A DNA stretch of 64,000 nucleotides. Origin: Hoplostethus atlanticus (Eukaryota; Chordata; Actinopteri; Trachichthyiformes; Trachichthyidae). The stretch is taken from contig JAXDDX010000043.1 in assembly GCA_034670405.1 (NCBI GenBank), positions 496,001-560,000 of the forward strand. The letters are read 5' to 3'. The translations under genes and the position numbers were made by a program. This document shows, in pieces, positions 1 to 11,960 of this stretch (position 1 is its first letter; every line of letters starts with the position of its first letter). Under the pieces are notes generated by a model. That model had not been told where the DNA came from. It did no database searches and was given only the letters and a program-made list of their open reading frames with translations.

Positions 1-902
1 ATACAAAGGTTAAAAAGCCTTGTTCTCGACCCCCAAAAACAAACGACAAAGCAGTATTATTATCATTTTGCATGGTGATATGTTACCTCTTCACTAGACG
101 TTTCTGTTCCAGTGGGTATAGAAATTGGGTAAAATGCCTAATTGTAATGCTTACTTTGCTAATAGATGTTCCCCGGGGTGTAAATAGTATGTTAAGAAAT
201 AGTGTTAGTTTATATATAGATCTTTATTGCCATGTGAACCATATTTATTTAGCGGTCCTAATACTTCCCTGCTGTTCCGGTTACCATGGTTTAGCCCAGG
301 TGAAGTGGAGGGAAACCTCACTATTTAAGCCAGTCTGGAATGACTGCTAGGAGGGCTGTGCTATAATTACCCAGAGTGTCTGAAGCCCTATGTCTCCTAG
401 AAGATTGGGAGTTGAGAGATTGATAAATTTTGCAAATTTGATAGTTTCATTCATTCTTTTTTTTTTATTCACTGTAATTATGGACATTGACACAGTTTTT
501 GTCACTTCCAGCAGCTGCTATAATTAAACCACTTATTTTTGCACCTGACGTCCTGCATCCTGAGTCTGTGTACCCTACCAATGATGTAAGATGCCTGGGC
601 CCGGTCCATTCTCAACATGCTCTAATTATTAAAAAATGAAACCTGACTATGTTGTACGTCGCTTGTAGATTGTTCTTGGACTGTATTTTCCCAATGTCTG
701 CTAAATCAAATCTGGAAAATGATATAACATCTTGGTATTTCAGCATGCTATTAAATAAGGCATATATTGGGATATTTAGACACAGTTTGGTTTGATCCTT
801 GGCAGTGGCAGGAGGGTGTGTAACAGTTGTGAGTTGGTAGTAAAAGCAATAAATGACAATTTTGTGTTTTGAGTGATGAAGGAAAGGAAAATTTGAAATC
901 AC
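1..902. other. unassigned sequence, probably slc5a9 intron 8
   Basis: No exon, RNA gene or transposon could be recognised here. It lies downstream of the last visible slc5a9 exon on the minus strand, so it is probably intronic. I looked on the minus strand for the next expected SLC5A9 exon (cysteine-rich, following the ALFP motif) and did not find it. The short open frames here have no family signature. Confidence 0.4.
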
Positions 903-2361
903 CAGGGGCCTCATTTATAAAGGTTGCTACGCACAAAAAAGGCGTACGAGGGTGAAATGTGCGTACGCATATTTTACCGCAAACGTCGGGATTTATAGAA
1001 AAATTCTATGCGGTAAAAGGTGCGCAGTTCTACGCATCCTTTCACCCATGTGTAGAGCTCACCGCAAAGTTTTTCAGACACGGGAATCAGCGACGCCCGA
1101 TGGGGAGATCACAAAATAAAGCTCAGTCCTCTTAAAAACATAGTTTTATAAGTGTGCTTTCACAGGGATTGTGGTCTGTTGTATCTGTTAAGCCACTACT
1201 TAAAACCTATTTTTATACAAAGGCATTCTCTTAACTCTTATTTTATTGATTATTTTACCGGGCCGGCGCCAGGATGAAGTGACTGAAGGGGCAATTTTTC
1301 ATAAAATAAAACTCAGTGATTTAACCATGCAACAGCCTCAGAAAGGCTAAATAACAACAACATGAGGCTACTGTTCAAAATCAAAGAATACATTTATTAA
1401 TCAGAGACTCACATAAGAACGGAGCACTGCAGAGAATTTATGAACGATAACGATTCTCTGTCAAAATCAGCAGGGGGAGGCGCGTAGAAACAGCAGTTTG
1501 CGGCTTGCATCTCTCTCTCTCTCTCTCTCTCCACAATGGGGGGAATGTATTTACCACCACGAAAAGCAAGCAGGCTGAGAAACCGAACTAAGTGACGTGT
1601 CTGTCTATCGATCTCCTCATCTCCGTTTCAGTGGGCTACTATGGACGCCCTAGCATACACCTATGGAAATATTTTTCTATAGATACATGAAGCTTAAACT
1701 GAGGGGGCAAAAATACAACTGAGGGGCTAAGCATAGTTTACTCTCTCATATGTAGCTCCTTATGCTCAATGTTGTATAACTTAATAACTTAACTTAACTT
1801 AATAATTTTTAAATTGTTTTTATCATTTTGTTCATCGTCAGCTTGTCTACTATTTTTATTTTGTCTTCTAAAGCACTTTGTAACTTAAACTAAAGTTTAT
1901 TTTTATTATTATTAAGGTGTGCCGGATTATTAGGGCTTGTGCGGTTCTCCACAATGTGGCCCAGATGCCTCTACTGAGCCCCCAAACAGTACACCTTTAC
2001 GGCGCTCAACCTCAGTGATGAGGACCTCGATCTCACACTCCGCAAATTTCGCCTTTCTTGCAGTTGCAGTCTCTCCGTCTTTCCCTCATTGATAGTCCAA
2101 CAAACAACGTCCTTAACAACGTCGGCATATTCATGACCTATTTAGCATTGACCATTTATGGATGATTGTGGGACGACACTGGGAGGAGTACACGAGCGCA
2201 CAATTCACCGCAGGTGGGTATTTATAAAGAGAAGACTGCGTACAGGTGTGCGCCGCACGGTTTTATAGATCTGAATATTTTCTTGCGTTAGTAGATTCTG
2301 AGGTTTGTGCATACGCAATGTTTTAGGATGGAATCTACGCAAAGTTTTATAAATGAGGCCC
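903..2361 (+). mobile_element. Harbinger-like DNA transposon remnant
   Basis: The two ends are inverted copies of GGGGCCTCATTTATAAA (left from about 905, right ending about 2361), and GCGTACG-type subterminal motifs recur at both ends. Inside, about 1915-1975 on the plus strand reads as a fragment with the motif ACAVLHNVA. That matches the conserved C-terminal LHN region of PIF/Harbinger (HARBI1-like, DDE_Tnp_4) nucleases. The rest of the transposase is gone. A (TC)n run lies near 1509-1531. I could not find a clean target-site duplication. The Harbinger assignment rests on the TIR style and this one protein motif. Confidence 0.6.
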
Positions 2362-3018
2362 CAGTTATTTAATAAAATCTCCTTTGAATTGTCACCTCAC
2401 AATTTATCACTCTCTTTTTAAATTCACATGCACTTTCATCACGTGACCCCTGGCTATAAGATATATTACATTTTTTACACTGACAGGTGTAGTATTGTAG
2501 ATACACACAGATCTACACAGAATGTGTAGATACAGTGGTCCAAGCCCCAAATTGGGGCCCCTTGCATCAATGACTGAATGTAGCTCCCATGATCTGCAGC
2601 CATTTGACCCCTGCTACATCAAGAGGCTGTGGCTATGTAAGGACCCCATCTCAATATCATTAGACTCAGAGACAGAGCATGTGGGCAGGGCCCCTTCCAA
2701 GGGGGGACCTGAAAGGCTGAGTGAAATCATTGTCCCATCATCGTAACAATTTCCCATAAACTTTGTGAATGAATGATTTGTCAACACTAATTGTAGCATA
2801 TAGACTTAGTTGGTTAAGGTGGAAGTAACCCCAGAATGGTCTCTGCCTAGGGCCTAAACTCTTCCTCCACTACCCCATGGCATTTGCCCTGATTGCCTGG
2901 TTGATAATCCAGCCTGGATGGCATTACATTTACAGTGACCACCAACAGTGCCCTTTAGAAAGCCACTGAATCCTAAACTGCTCCAGGCAACCCTCCACTC
3001 TGAAATGTAAATGCATAG

Positions 3019-3020
<2 letters not shown>

Positions 3021-3050
<30 letters not shown>
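3021..3050. repeat. (GT)15 microsatellite
   Basis: Perfect dinucleotide run inside slc5a9 intron 8. It starts only about 14 nt beyond the exon 8 donor site on the minus strand, where it reads (AC)n. Confidence 0.95.
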
Positions 3051-3052
<2 letters not shown>

Positions 3053-3064
3053 CTGTTAACTGAC

Positions 3065-4133
3065 CGGGGAAGAGAGCTCGGCTGATCATGCCCGGCATGA
3101 CGATGAAGAACATGGGCAGCAGTTTCAGGTATCCTCCCAACACACTGCCTCCTTTAGCGTGAGACAGAGACTTGGCTGACAGAGACCTCTGGACTATAAC
3201 CTGCACACACACACACACAAGGAAGCACACTAATAGACCAGGACACCAGGACACCGCCAATAGCACAATATCAGTCACATATATCAGTCTAGTTATTGTT
3301 ACCTGATCGGTACACCAGACCCACGTAGCCACTACGGTGAGACCGAACATCAAACCCGGCCAGGGTAAATCCCCCGTCAATGGATCTCTTAGCAACTGGA
3401 AAGCATCACTACGTGGCAGGTGGCAACTGGTGTTAGCAACCGTTACTGCGGGAATGGCTGATGGATAGCGGTCCAAAAGGCCGTCATACCAGCCAACTTT
3501 GGAGAAAGCTGGAATGTACAGAAACACACACACTCAATATACTCAAGATATGTTGTTGCTATAATCTTAGTTCATATTTGTGAATATGAGCAATACTATC
3601 TGGAACTGCTCCATTGAAAAGGAATGTTAAACTAATTGGGTTTGACTGATATCTGGAGCCGATAATGGGCTTCATTCACGAAACGTACGTAAGATCAGAT
3701 TTGATCGTAAAGCATTCATACGAAAGTTTCTATGAAGATAGTCTGATTCATCATTCATCGCTTGGAAACATGCGGGAATTTGTTTGTGTGTTTGGAAAGA
3801 TGCAGGAAGGCTCTTAGAACGGTTTATTCTTTATGAAAAATCCATTACAGTAGTGCCAAACCTCAACAACAATAAGATGTTTCACTGGCCTTGTAGAAAA
3901 CCAAAACCCATAGCACTGGAAATCCACTGCAGCCACAACATCTGTTTCCTATTGACTGTCAATGGAGCAGCACCAGGATCTACATCTAGATGACATCAGA
4001 CAGAGTTCATATATCATATGTGTGTGTGTGTTTGTGTTTGTGTTACCTAAGAACATGAGTGTAAAGGCCCCCACCACCATGATAACAGTCTGGAGGGCAT
4101 CAGTATAGATCACTGCTGTCAGACCACCTACAC

Positions 4134-4200
<67 letters not shown>

Positions 4201-6349
4201 TGTTCAGACTAGGCAGAATAGAGATCACAAAGGCTACGTTCACACCGTCGGCCTTCAGGCTCAATTCTGAATTGCTGCTCATATCTGATTCTTTGGATGA
4301 CTGTTCATATCTATTCTAGGATACAAAACACATATCCCATACCAACACAAACTGACAGCGATGTTGAAAAGAGGCTTGTACAGACTAACAATAACAAAAG
4401 ATGTCACATCTGTTTTTGTTTCCAACATATTCTGGTTGCAGTATGTGCTTTCGAGTTTTGATCGAATTGAGGCGTCTCCACAAACTCGAATCGGCTGATT
4501 GACAAGTTGGCTATTTGTTCTTTTATTTCCAGTGTCTTGTTGGTTGTGTGTTATATATTTTGCAGGGGGAAAGGATTAGAACGTGGCGTGCTCAATCAGT
4601 TTCCTCCATCTTTAGTGTAATTTCAAAATAGATGTCCCTTGTCCCCCATCAGTGTTTCTTTTCCATTACCTGGAACTGGTAAATATGTATTCAGAACTTT
4701 AACTACATTGCTATAATCTCTTAAGATAACAAAAAAAAGATAAAGATAACAATGTTTCCCATTAACACAAAATTAACTGGCCCTTATGTTACTCTCTTAC
4801 ATTACTCTCTACTCTCTCTAAGTCACAGAGTCTTGGAGCCAGAGTGGATTCTGTCTAGCCCTCTGAGGTCTTACTTGGGTTTTTCCAGCTTTATTCATTT
4901 GCAGTTGTACAAATTTCATTTAATTTCAATTTGAAATCAAGGTAGATGTTGCTCGCCTTGCCACCATGTCATTGATTAAAGAGCTCCACGGCCTCATTTG
5001 CTTTAGGGTAATAAATGGAGGATGGAGAGTTTGTGCTGTTTCTCCCTTTTTTCAAGATTTTTGTTTGGGCGTTTTTATTGATAGTTCACAGTGAAAAGAG
5101 AAACAGAGGGAAAGGAGCAAAACTAATCTGATCAACTCCAATTGACATAATGACTAAATAAAATTAATAAAAAGTCGATGACGGCAGTGGTTGCGATAGA
5201 TGAGGTGAAAGCAACTTCGGACCAGTTGCTATAGTAGTTAACTAAGGTCAGTGTGAATGACCCTGCTAGACATGAGATTTTTTAGACAAATTCTTTATAA
5301 ATCTTGTACACAGTCCGAAATATCTTGAATCTTGTAGCTAGTTAGCTAGACGGTTATGGGGTACTTTAACAGCCGATGAACCAATGCTCTCATCCTAATA
5401 GAAAGACCCCTGATCCAGGAAGTGAGGTAACTTCCAAAGCAAAAAAGGTATGAATACTGGCTTCACAATAAAAGTTCCCCACACCTGTTAAAGTCCATTA
5501 TATTAAGGTTCCAATATACTACCATAGAAAAAACTTTGAAATCATTATACTAAGTTTCAGTAGTACTCACACAGTAACTGTACTTTGTACGGCAGCATGG
5601 TTAATATTGAGTCCACGTGCATGTGTGCATGTGTGTGCATGTGTACCTGCCACAGTGTAAGCAGCAGTGACCAGCAGTAGGATGCCAGTGGACAGGTAGA
5701 GATCCCAGCCTAAAGACACCTGGATGAACAATGCTCCGGAGAAGATATCTGTCTGGATGACATCCACACACGCACACACACACGGCCACATTCAGCCGAA
5801 AAACTAAAAACAGACCTCATATATATGCAGTACATCAAAATAAAGTTCTTAATGAGGCGTAAAACTGAAAAAGAAGGGTGTACAATAAAATAAATGGATC
5901 TGCTAAAGCATCTGCTAAATTGAAGTAGTAGTAGTAGTAGTAGGAGTAAATATATGTCCACATAAGTCATTCTGATGGGTCTTACAGATATTTTTGTGAA
6001 GATGTACAGGATGAGCGACAGAACCGACATATAGATGCGTATCCTCTGGCCTCCAAAACGTTTGGCCAGGTATTCAGGCATGGTCACCACACCAGCAGCG
6101 ATATAGACCGGTACGAACAGCCAGCCAAGAGCCACCAGCACCCATGCTGCCTACAGCAACACACACATACATATTTAAAATGGGATGTAGTCTAGTCAGT
6201 GTCATCCACCTCTGACATGATGAATATGATTCAATTCAATTGATTACATATTTATTGTAGAATTGATCAATATTATGGTATTAAACTGAGCTGATTTTAA
6301 TTACATTTTGATCAGATTCCGCAAAAGTAAACATGAATGTTTTTTTAAA

Positions 6350-6400
<51 letters not shown>

Positions 6401-7737
6401 AATAGTAGTAGAAGTAAAACTCATTGAAATACAGTTTTAATGGAGAGTTTTAGTGTCCCAGAGTCTAAATGCAAGGCTATTCCACACAAGAATATAATGG
6501 GAATTTCTGTTTTGGGAAACATTGGAAACTGGGAATTTTGCCATTGCAATTTGGCCATGAAAATGTAAATATACTGAATATTGACAACTTCAACCCAAAA
6601 AATATTGATATATGCGCCTTCAAAAGTTGATATTGGCCAAACCCTAATACACAAACAAAACAACACACACAGTCAGAGGCAATGTTTCGTACATTCAATT
6701 CAAACCCTGCCACAGCGATGCCTCCTGCTGCTCCTGTTCCAGCCAGGCCAATGAACAGACCGCTGCCAACATTACTGGACATGAGAGAAGCTCCAATCTG
6801 TAGATAAATAGTACAAAATAATAATCATAATAAGTAAAAGTAGAATAGACTAATGAACACACAGAGCGGAGCAGAACAGAACAGAACAGAACTGAACACA
6901 CCAGAATAGAATAGAATAGAATAGAATAGAATAGAATAGAACAGAATAAGCAGTACAGTCAGTTGAATACTGACATGTTACTGGTCAATTAAAACAAATC
7001 ATCCTCGCTGCCAAGCAGATCTCAGCATACTCACAGGCCACCAGCTCATTGAACGGCCAGCCAGGAAGTAGCCACCCACAGTGCTGCGGTTGGCTCGCAC
7101 CGATGACTGGAGAGGAGAGACAGAGGCAAAATGCTCGTTTGAGGATATTTTCAGCTGGCCTCAAAAATATAGTAGCTGAATGCAGTCAGAGGAGGTGTCA
7201 AAAGGTCCAACACTTCTAATTACTCAGCAGCCATGTTATTGTATGGGGTATTAAAATAGGGTTGAATATAGTATGTATAAAATTACATCTTGTAATTTTA
7301 GGCCAGATAGCAATTACAATTGCTAGACCCATAGCTGAGCTAAAGGAAAGTCCAACAGTATTATTCAGAGGAAACAGTTTACAAATTGTATTTCCTCAGG
7401 CAGGTTGTTAAAAAGTTTGAATAAAGTAAAGATCACTTTAATCTAGACACTGGACCAGTCAAAATAGATTTATCTGTAGACTAAGGGAGTACATAGGGAG
7501 TAAGACCATTTATTGATATGTACATTTGTATTATTAACAATTAACAATTAACAATTAATAATTAATTATGAAATGTCAGCCATTATTCTCAATTAATCAT
7601 TTGTGATAAAAAAAATATAAATGAAATGAATCACTTCCAGATCTTACCCAGATCCCAACCACCATGACAAAGATAAAGTAGACAACAACCACGGCGATGT
7701 CAGCAGCTTCCAGGGTGAAACTTGTGCTGGGAATCAT
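3065..7737 (-). CDS. slc5a9: sodium/sugar cotransporter SLC5A9-like (SGLT4), 5' half
   Basis: Sodium-coupled sugar transporter of the plasma membrane (SLC5/SSS family). Eight coding exons on the minus strand join in phase with GT-AG junctions: 7648-7737, 7035-7106, 6693-6797, 5986-6150, 5647-5752, 4047-4127, 3303-3508, 3065-3200, about 322 residues. Family landmarks are [74 protein letters not shown]-type loop (here TSCHLPR) and [20 protein letters not shown]. These fit SGLT4 better than SGLT1, 2 or 5, judged from known family sequences. The ATG at 7737 gives a short N-terminus; the frame stays open upstream past a possible acceptor near 7770, so an earlier coding exon is possible. Exon 3 ends FELN, where the family has FEWN. 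The remaining exons lie beyond the left edge. Confidence 0.88.
4137..4197. repeat. (CA)30 microsatellite at slc5a9 exon 6 acceptor
   Basis: Perfect dinucleotide run. On the transcribed minus strand it reads (TG)n and ends about 10 nt before the exon 6 acceptor at 4128, so it stands in for the pyrimidine tract. Confidence 0.95.
6180..6660. repeat. dispersed unclassified repeat, copy 1 (slc5a9 intron 3)
   Basis: Shares ordered blocks with 11130-11400, 15480-15870, 16330-16500 and 62030-62345 (inverted): a block like GTCCAGTCAGTGTCA, a block like GATCAGATTCC, a central trinucleotide microsatellite, then AATGGAGAGTTTTA and an end with ATATTGGCC-like text. The central (ATT)n of this copy is 6351-6399. 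No coding capacity was seen. It is probably a non-autonomous DNA element. Confidence 0.6.
6904..6944. repeat. (AATAG)n pentanucleotide repeat
   Basis: About eight units of a pentanucleotide in slc5a9 intron 2, next to a related GAACA-rich stretch at about 6870-6900. Confidence 0.9.
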
Positions 7738-7983
7738 TGTTGTGGATGGACCAGTAGGGCTGCTGGCTGCATGCAAAATAGTAGAATGGTCAACTGGGAA
7801 CCCATTGCACCATGCATTGTACCACCCATTGTAACCGTGTACACGTTATTCAACAAGAATTTTTTTTCCTCTCTGCACTGTGAAATCCTGAATGTCAACA
7901 CAGCTGAAAGTTGACTGCTCCTGATTTTCACTTGGAAGATTCAAGATTAAATTTTGAATCTTCAGCACCCAGATAGATTTTTA
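7738..7983. other. region upstream of slc5a9 first visible exon
   Basis: Lies just 5' of the first recognised slc5a9 coding exon. No TATA box or other promoter element could be assigned. A TTTTGCATGCAG-like string on the minus strand near 7770 could be a splice acceptor, which would make this partly intronic. Confidence 0.35.
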
Positions 7984-8290
7984 TCAACAATCTGGAGGGC
8001 TGGAGGGCTTGACCATAGCCTGGATATAGGAAGGAGCTGTTCCTTTCACTGCCCTGTAGGCTAGCACCAGAGTCTTAAACTGGATGCGAGCTGCAGGGAG
8101 CCAGTGTAGAGAACAGAGAAGGGGGGTTGTGTGGAAGAACTTGTGGTGGTTGAACACGAGACGGGCTGCAGCTTTCTGAACAAGCTCCAGGGGTGTGATT
8201 GCAGACGCTGGGGCACCAGCAAGGAGGGAGTTGCAGTAGTCCAGGCGGGAGACGACAAGAGCCTGGATGAACACCTGCACCGTCTTGTCT
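7984..8290 (-). mobile_element. L2-type LINE, 3' coding fragment
   Basis: A minus-strand frame encodes the C-terminal part of an L2-clade non-LTR reverse transcriptase, with SRLDYCNSLLAG, PLELVQKAAARLVFN, LHWLPA and FKTLVLAYRAVKGTAPSY. The same block recurs at 13799-14150 and 37900-38392. The N-terminal RT, the endonuclease and the 3' UTR are absent, and the fragment abuts Tc1-like sequence on its upstream side. It is a dead copy. Confidence 0.85.
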
Positions 8291-8365
8291 AAAAACCTTT
8301 TGAGTCAATACTTCGTAGAAACACATTTGGCAGCGATTACAGCTTCCAGGCTTCTTGAAAATGTC
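8291..8365. mobile_element. Tc1-like transposon fragment
   Basis: The stretch TTGAGTCAATACTTCGTAGA followed by a GGCAGCGATTACAGC block is a familiar non-coding portion of fish Tc1-like elements. It is a short orphan piece between the L2 fragment and the foldback element. Confidence 0.5.
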
Positions 8366-8420
8366 TGGATCAGCTTGGCTCAATCTGGATTTTGACTTGC
8401 AGGTATGAACAGCAGTGTGG

Positions 8421-9090
8421 CAGACTGGGGTGAGGGTGTGGGTGAGGCGTAGGCTGGATGCAGGAGAGAATTGAACCAGTGGACTGACTCTTTCTGTATC
8501 CAGCACCCGCTGCGGTCAATTAAGGCAGATTGCAGCCGGGTCCTTTTAACCTGTGTGTGTGTGTGTGTCTGTGTGAGAGAGTGAGTTCGACAGGTGACGA
8601 GAGGGTCGAGGAGCAGGGTGAAAGGGGGACCAACAGTGGCGTGGACCTCACCCAGAGGAGGCAGCCAGGGGGCAGACCTTGAAGAACTGGCCAGTCGGGT
8701 TGGAGGTCTGCTACTGTGGCGCCCGATGTGGGCACGACAGACAGAGACACAGGCAGGAGTGGAGAGTCAACGGGCTGACATTTCAGCTCCAAAAACTGAC
8801 TGGCTAGCTCTTCCAGATCTGCCCCTGGATCCAGATCCTCCGGGAACAGGTCGGTCACGGCTGTCGGTCTCACTCTCTCTCTCCGCTCCATCGTTCCACT
8901 CGACCCTTTTGTCTCCTGTCAAACTCACTCTCACTCTCTCAGACACACACACGGGTTGAAAGGACTCGGCTGCAATCGGCCTTAATTGGCTGCATGGATA
9001 CAATGCTGGATACAGGAAGAATCAGCCTACTAGTTAAATTCTCTCCTACATCCAGCCTATGCTTCACCCACACCTGCCTAGCTGATATTA
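8421..9090. repeat. foldback element with ~300-bp inverted arms
   Basis: The left arm (8421 to about 8720) matches the reverse complement of the right arm (about 8780-9090). Matching blocks include CAATTAAGGCAGATTGCAGC on the left against GCTGCAATCGGCCTTAATTG on the right, plus a GGATGCAGGAGAGAATT block and a GGGTCGAG block. Arms diverge by scattered substitutions. Frames read across it are shadows of the palindrome. One arm also recurs at about 21690-21815 and, degraded, at about 22498-22605. Confidence 0.75.
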
Positions 9091-10125
9091 AATGTTGGAT
9101 GTCTCAAAACCTTTTGCAGCTGAATGATGGCAAGTATGAGATTGTTGTATTTGGCCCTCCTGATGCCAACACTAAATTGTATGACAATCTTGGAAACCTA
9201 TCAGCTAACAGTAATCATTTCTGACTTTGATTTCTGGTGATTTTCTGACTTTTGAGAAACAAGTAAAAAGTGTTTAAGGTCTCAGTTAAGAAATATATCC
9301 AAGATCAGGTCATTCCTGAAGTTATTAATGCTTTTATCTCATCCTGTAATGACTATTGTAGCACCTTGTATTCCAGGCTCAATAGCAAGGCTCACCTGCA
9401 GCTAGGGCTTCTTACTAGATCCAAAAGGAGAGAGCATATTACTCCCATCTTAACACATCTACATCGACCATTTTATCGATTACTTTTAAGGCAATGAATA
9501 ACTTGGCCCCATCCTATATCATGGAACTTATATCCCCCTATGTTCAAGAGCGCATTCTCAGATCTGCCGATGAAGCTCTTTGAACTCTTTTATCCCGTTC
9601 AAGCTCAAAGTCAAGAGCTGATTTGTTTTTTTGTTTTGTTTTTTTCAACATGGAACAATCTCCCTGTCAACATCCGCCTACCTCCCTCAGTTCATGTTTT
9701 TAAGTTCCTGCTCAAAACATACATTTATAACCTTGCATTTTAAATCATTTGACTTTTGCACTGCATTTGCATAACTTTGTACTTTGTATATCTTTTTATA
9801 TTTTTTAATTCGTCATTGTTATTTTATTATTTCCATTGTATTTTTTTATTTTTGATTATTCATTCTATTTCTCTATTTCTTGTGTTATTCTATGTCTGGC
9901 TGCTGTAACAAAGAAATTTCCCCCCCGGGGATCAATAAAGTACCTACCTACCTACCTACCATTTTACTGCCTTGTTTTATTTGCTTGTTTTATTTCCATG
10001 ATGCCTTTTATTCCACTTATCTGTATTTTAGGCACTGTTGTATTTCGTTTTATTTTGTGTACGGCACTTTATCATTTGGTTTTGAAATGTGCTATATAAA
10101 TAAAGTTTTATTTTATTTTTAAAAA
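9091..10125 (+). mobile_element. degenerate L2-type LINE 3' end
   Basis: Broken plus-strand pieces of an L2-clade reverse transcriptase: WMSQNLLQLNDGKYEIVVFG near 9090-9170, AFISSCNDYCSTLYSRLNSK near 9330-9400, and a WNNLPVNIRLPPS end near 9650. A 3' tail ends with TGCTATATAAATAAAG near 10090. A second LINE-like tail (GGGGATCAATAAAGTACC followed by a CTAC repeat, about 9925-9960) lies inside, so at least two 3' ends may be superimposed. Many stops and frameshifts. Confidence 0.7.
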
Positions 10126-10135
10126 AATTGATTTT

Positions 10136-10680
10136 ACAAAATCCAGGCTGCTGTCATGTGTCTCTTTTTTCAGGAGTGGCTTCCTTCTGGCCACTCTGCC
10201 AGACACAACAGGACTCCCATCTCCCAACGTGTAGTGCCACTGCTTGCCACAGAGAAACTGTTGGATGGGAGTACATTCCCCAGCAGTCAATAGCCAGTCG
10301 GCCATCTTGCCCCAGCTGAGTGGCATTACTAATCATCCAGGTGGGAGCTGATTGCCTCACCCAAATTAAGAGTGGCACCCGCAATCCTCAGGGTCAGACC
10401 AGCTGGAGAAGCTGCTGAAGGTCCTCCTCATAAGCTTGAATTTGGTAGATACGGTTGAACTGCATTTTGAGTTAATGATTAAAGGAATCCTGCCTATAGT
10501 GTGATCTGTGCCACAGATTGGGTTTGTGACATCCGGCTTTTCCGCTGAGGTGAAATATAATGTAAAAAAAAAATCCATGTTGATAGATTATTGTAAAGAA
10601 TATCTTGAATTCAGGCTGTAACACCACAAAATACAGAATAACTCAAGGGGGTGAAATAGTTTCTGAAGGCACCGTATGCA
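10136..10680 (-). mobile_element. Tc1-like transposon remnant
   Basis: On the minus strand, about 10141-10320 encodes a fragment with SGRVARRKPLLKKETHD, matching the DNA-binding/linker part of Tc1 transposases. At 10606-10675 the string GGCTGTAACACCACAAAATA and then TTTCTGAAGGCACCGTA matches the terminal region of fish Tc1 elements. The catalytic DDE region is missing. Confidence 0.65.
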
Positions 10681-11129
10681 ATATATATTTTAGAAGCATG
10701 TGTGCACACTCAGGTCTACAAAAGGTCATACAGATGTAGAGAAAGTCATGTGATGTGTTATAAAAACTATTCACCTTATCAAATATTTACAAAAATGTAT
10801 AAATGTTTAGAAATCGCTGTGAATGAAAGTCAACTGCCCCCAGCCCTGCACAGAACACGGAAACAGGAAACGGAATGAAAAAGAGGATCCAGACCTGTGG
10901 CGAGGCTGGAAGACATGTTGGTTCAGATCCTGTTGATTCCTTGAAAACACTTCAATCCTCCAGTGGGTTCTCTTCTGAACGATTCCCACAGACAGCATTC
11001 GCTTTGAGACTTTTCCTGTGTGAAGGAGTTTGAGTCTATCCTGCTGTGCAGTGTGGGAATCTGTGCAGTAAACTTTCAGCTGTCAATTATTAATCAGTTT
11101 GTTATCAAGCCTGTCAGCAAACCCAATTC

Positions 11130-11400
11130 ACTGGTAAGCTATTATCACTAGGGTTAAACCGATACGTGTTGCCGATGTTGTCCTTTTTAATCAAAATGGG
11201 ATCTGGTCCAGTCAGTGTCATACAACTCTGATATGATGGATATGATGCAGTGTAATTGACTACATTGTAGAACTGATCAACACTGGGTGTCTATGGGAAG
11301 CCCTTAACCTGAATCTATTCTAATTCTAAGCAAAAAGACATTTTGATGAGATTCCAAACAAGTTTGAATGTGTTTTATCTCTATCTCTCTATCACCAGGA
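11130..11400. repeat. dispersed unclassified repeat, copy 2
   Basis: Begins near CACTAGGGTTAAACCGATA (11147), a terminal-repeat-like end, followed by the shared blocks AAAATGGGATCTGGTCCAGTC and GATGAGATTCC. It lacks the 3' half seen in the copies at 6180 and 15480. Confidence 0.55.
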
Positions 11401-11507
11401 CATAAGAGGAAATAAAGCAGAGCCCGTGTAAACACCATACCCTAATTATATTAGTGGGATTATCCTTTTAGAGGAAGTAAACATAATTGCAGTAACATAT
11501 GTGGAGT

Positions 11508-11960
11508 ACACTTAATCCCGGGCTAACGTCTTTCTTAACCCTGGGTTAAGGACACATTTAAACCTGGGCTAAGCAGCGTTTCACACTTGCATTTTTGAAA
11601 GAGGGTTAACACTGCTTTTAACCCTGGGTTAACAAACCCTGCTACGAAGCAGGGTTAGCACCGCTTTTGTGGTGCTATCCCCGAAATGCGGTGCTAAGAA
11701 CAATAGTGTGAAACGTTGTGGGGTTAGAATGTAACAGGGGTTAGGATGTAACAGCGAGTTAAACATTAGCATTAAACGTTAACCCGGGGTCTACAAGCTT
11801 ACAGTGTGAAATCCTGAACACTGAATACCCGGGGTCAATTGTTAGCCCAGGGTTAAAGAAAACTAGTGTGAAATGTGAGATAAATTGACCCAGGGCTATT
11901 ATAACCCAGAGTTAAAGTTAACCCTGGGCTAACATATTCAAGTGTGAAAAGCCTATAATA
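11508..11960. mobile_element. GGGTTAA-rich palindromic MITE
   Basis: A 450-bp stretch with repeated short palindromes (TTAACCCTGGGTTAA-type, CCCGGG-type) and repeated TTTCACACT / AGTGTGAAA boxes in opposite orientation near both ends (about 11580 and about 11862-11948). The two halves are roughly inverted copies. No open frame of note. It has the appearance of a fish MITE; I cannot name the superfamily. Confidence 0.55.

Noticed and set aside
2522-2799. Short frames on both strands near 2.5-2.8 kb as the next slc5a9 exon
   Set aside because: No match to the expected cysteine-rich segment after ALFP and no suitable acceptor in phase.
8075-8960. Several overlapping frames of 60-140 residues on both strands
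   Set aside because: They mirror each other across the foldback arms or are out-of-frame shadows of the L2 fragment.
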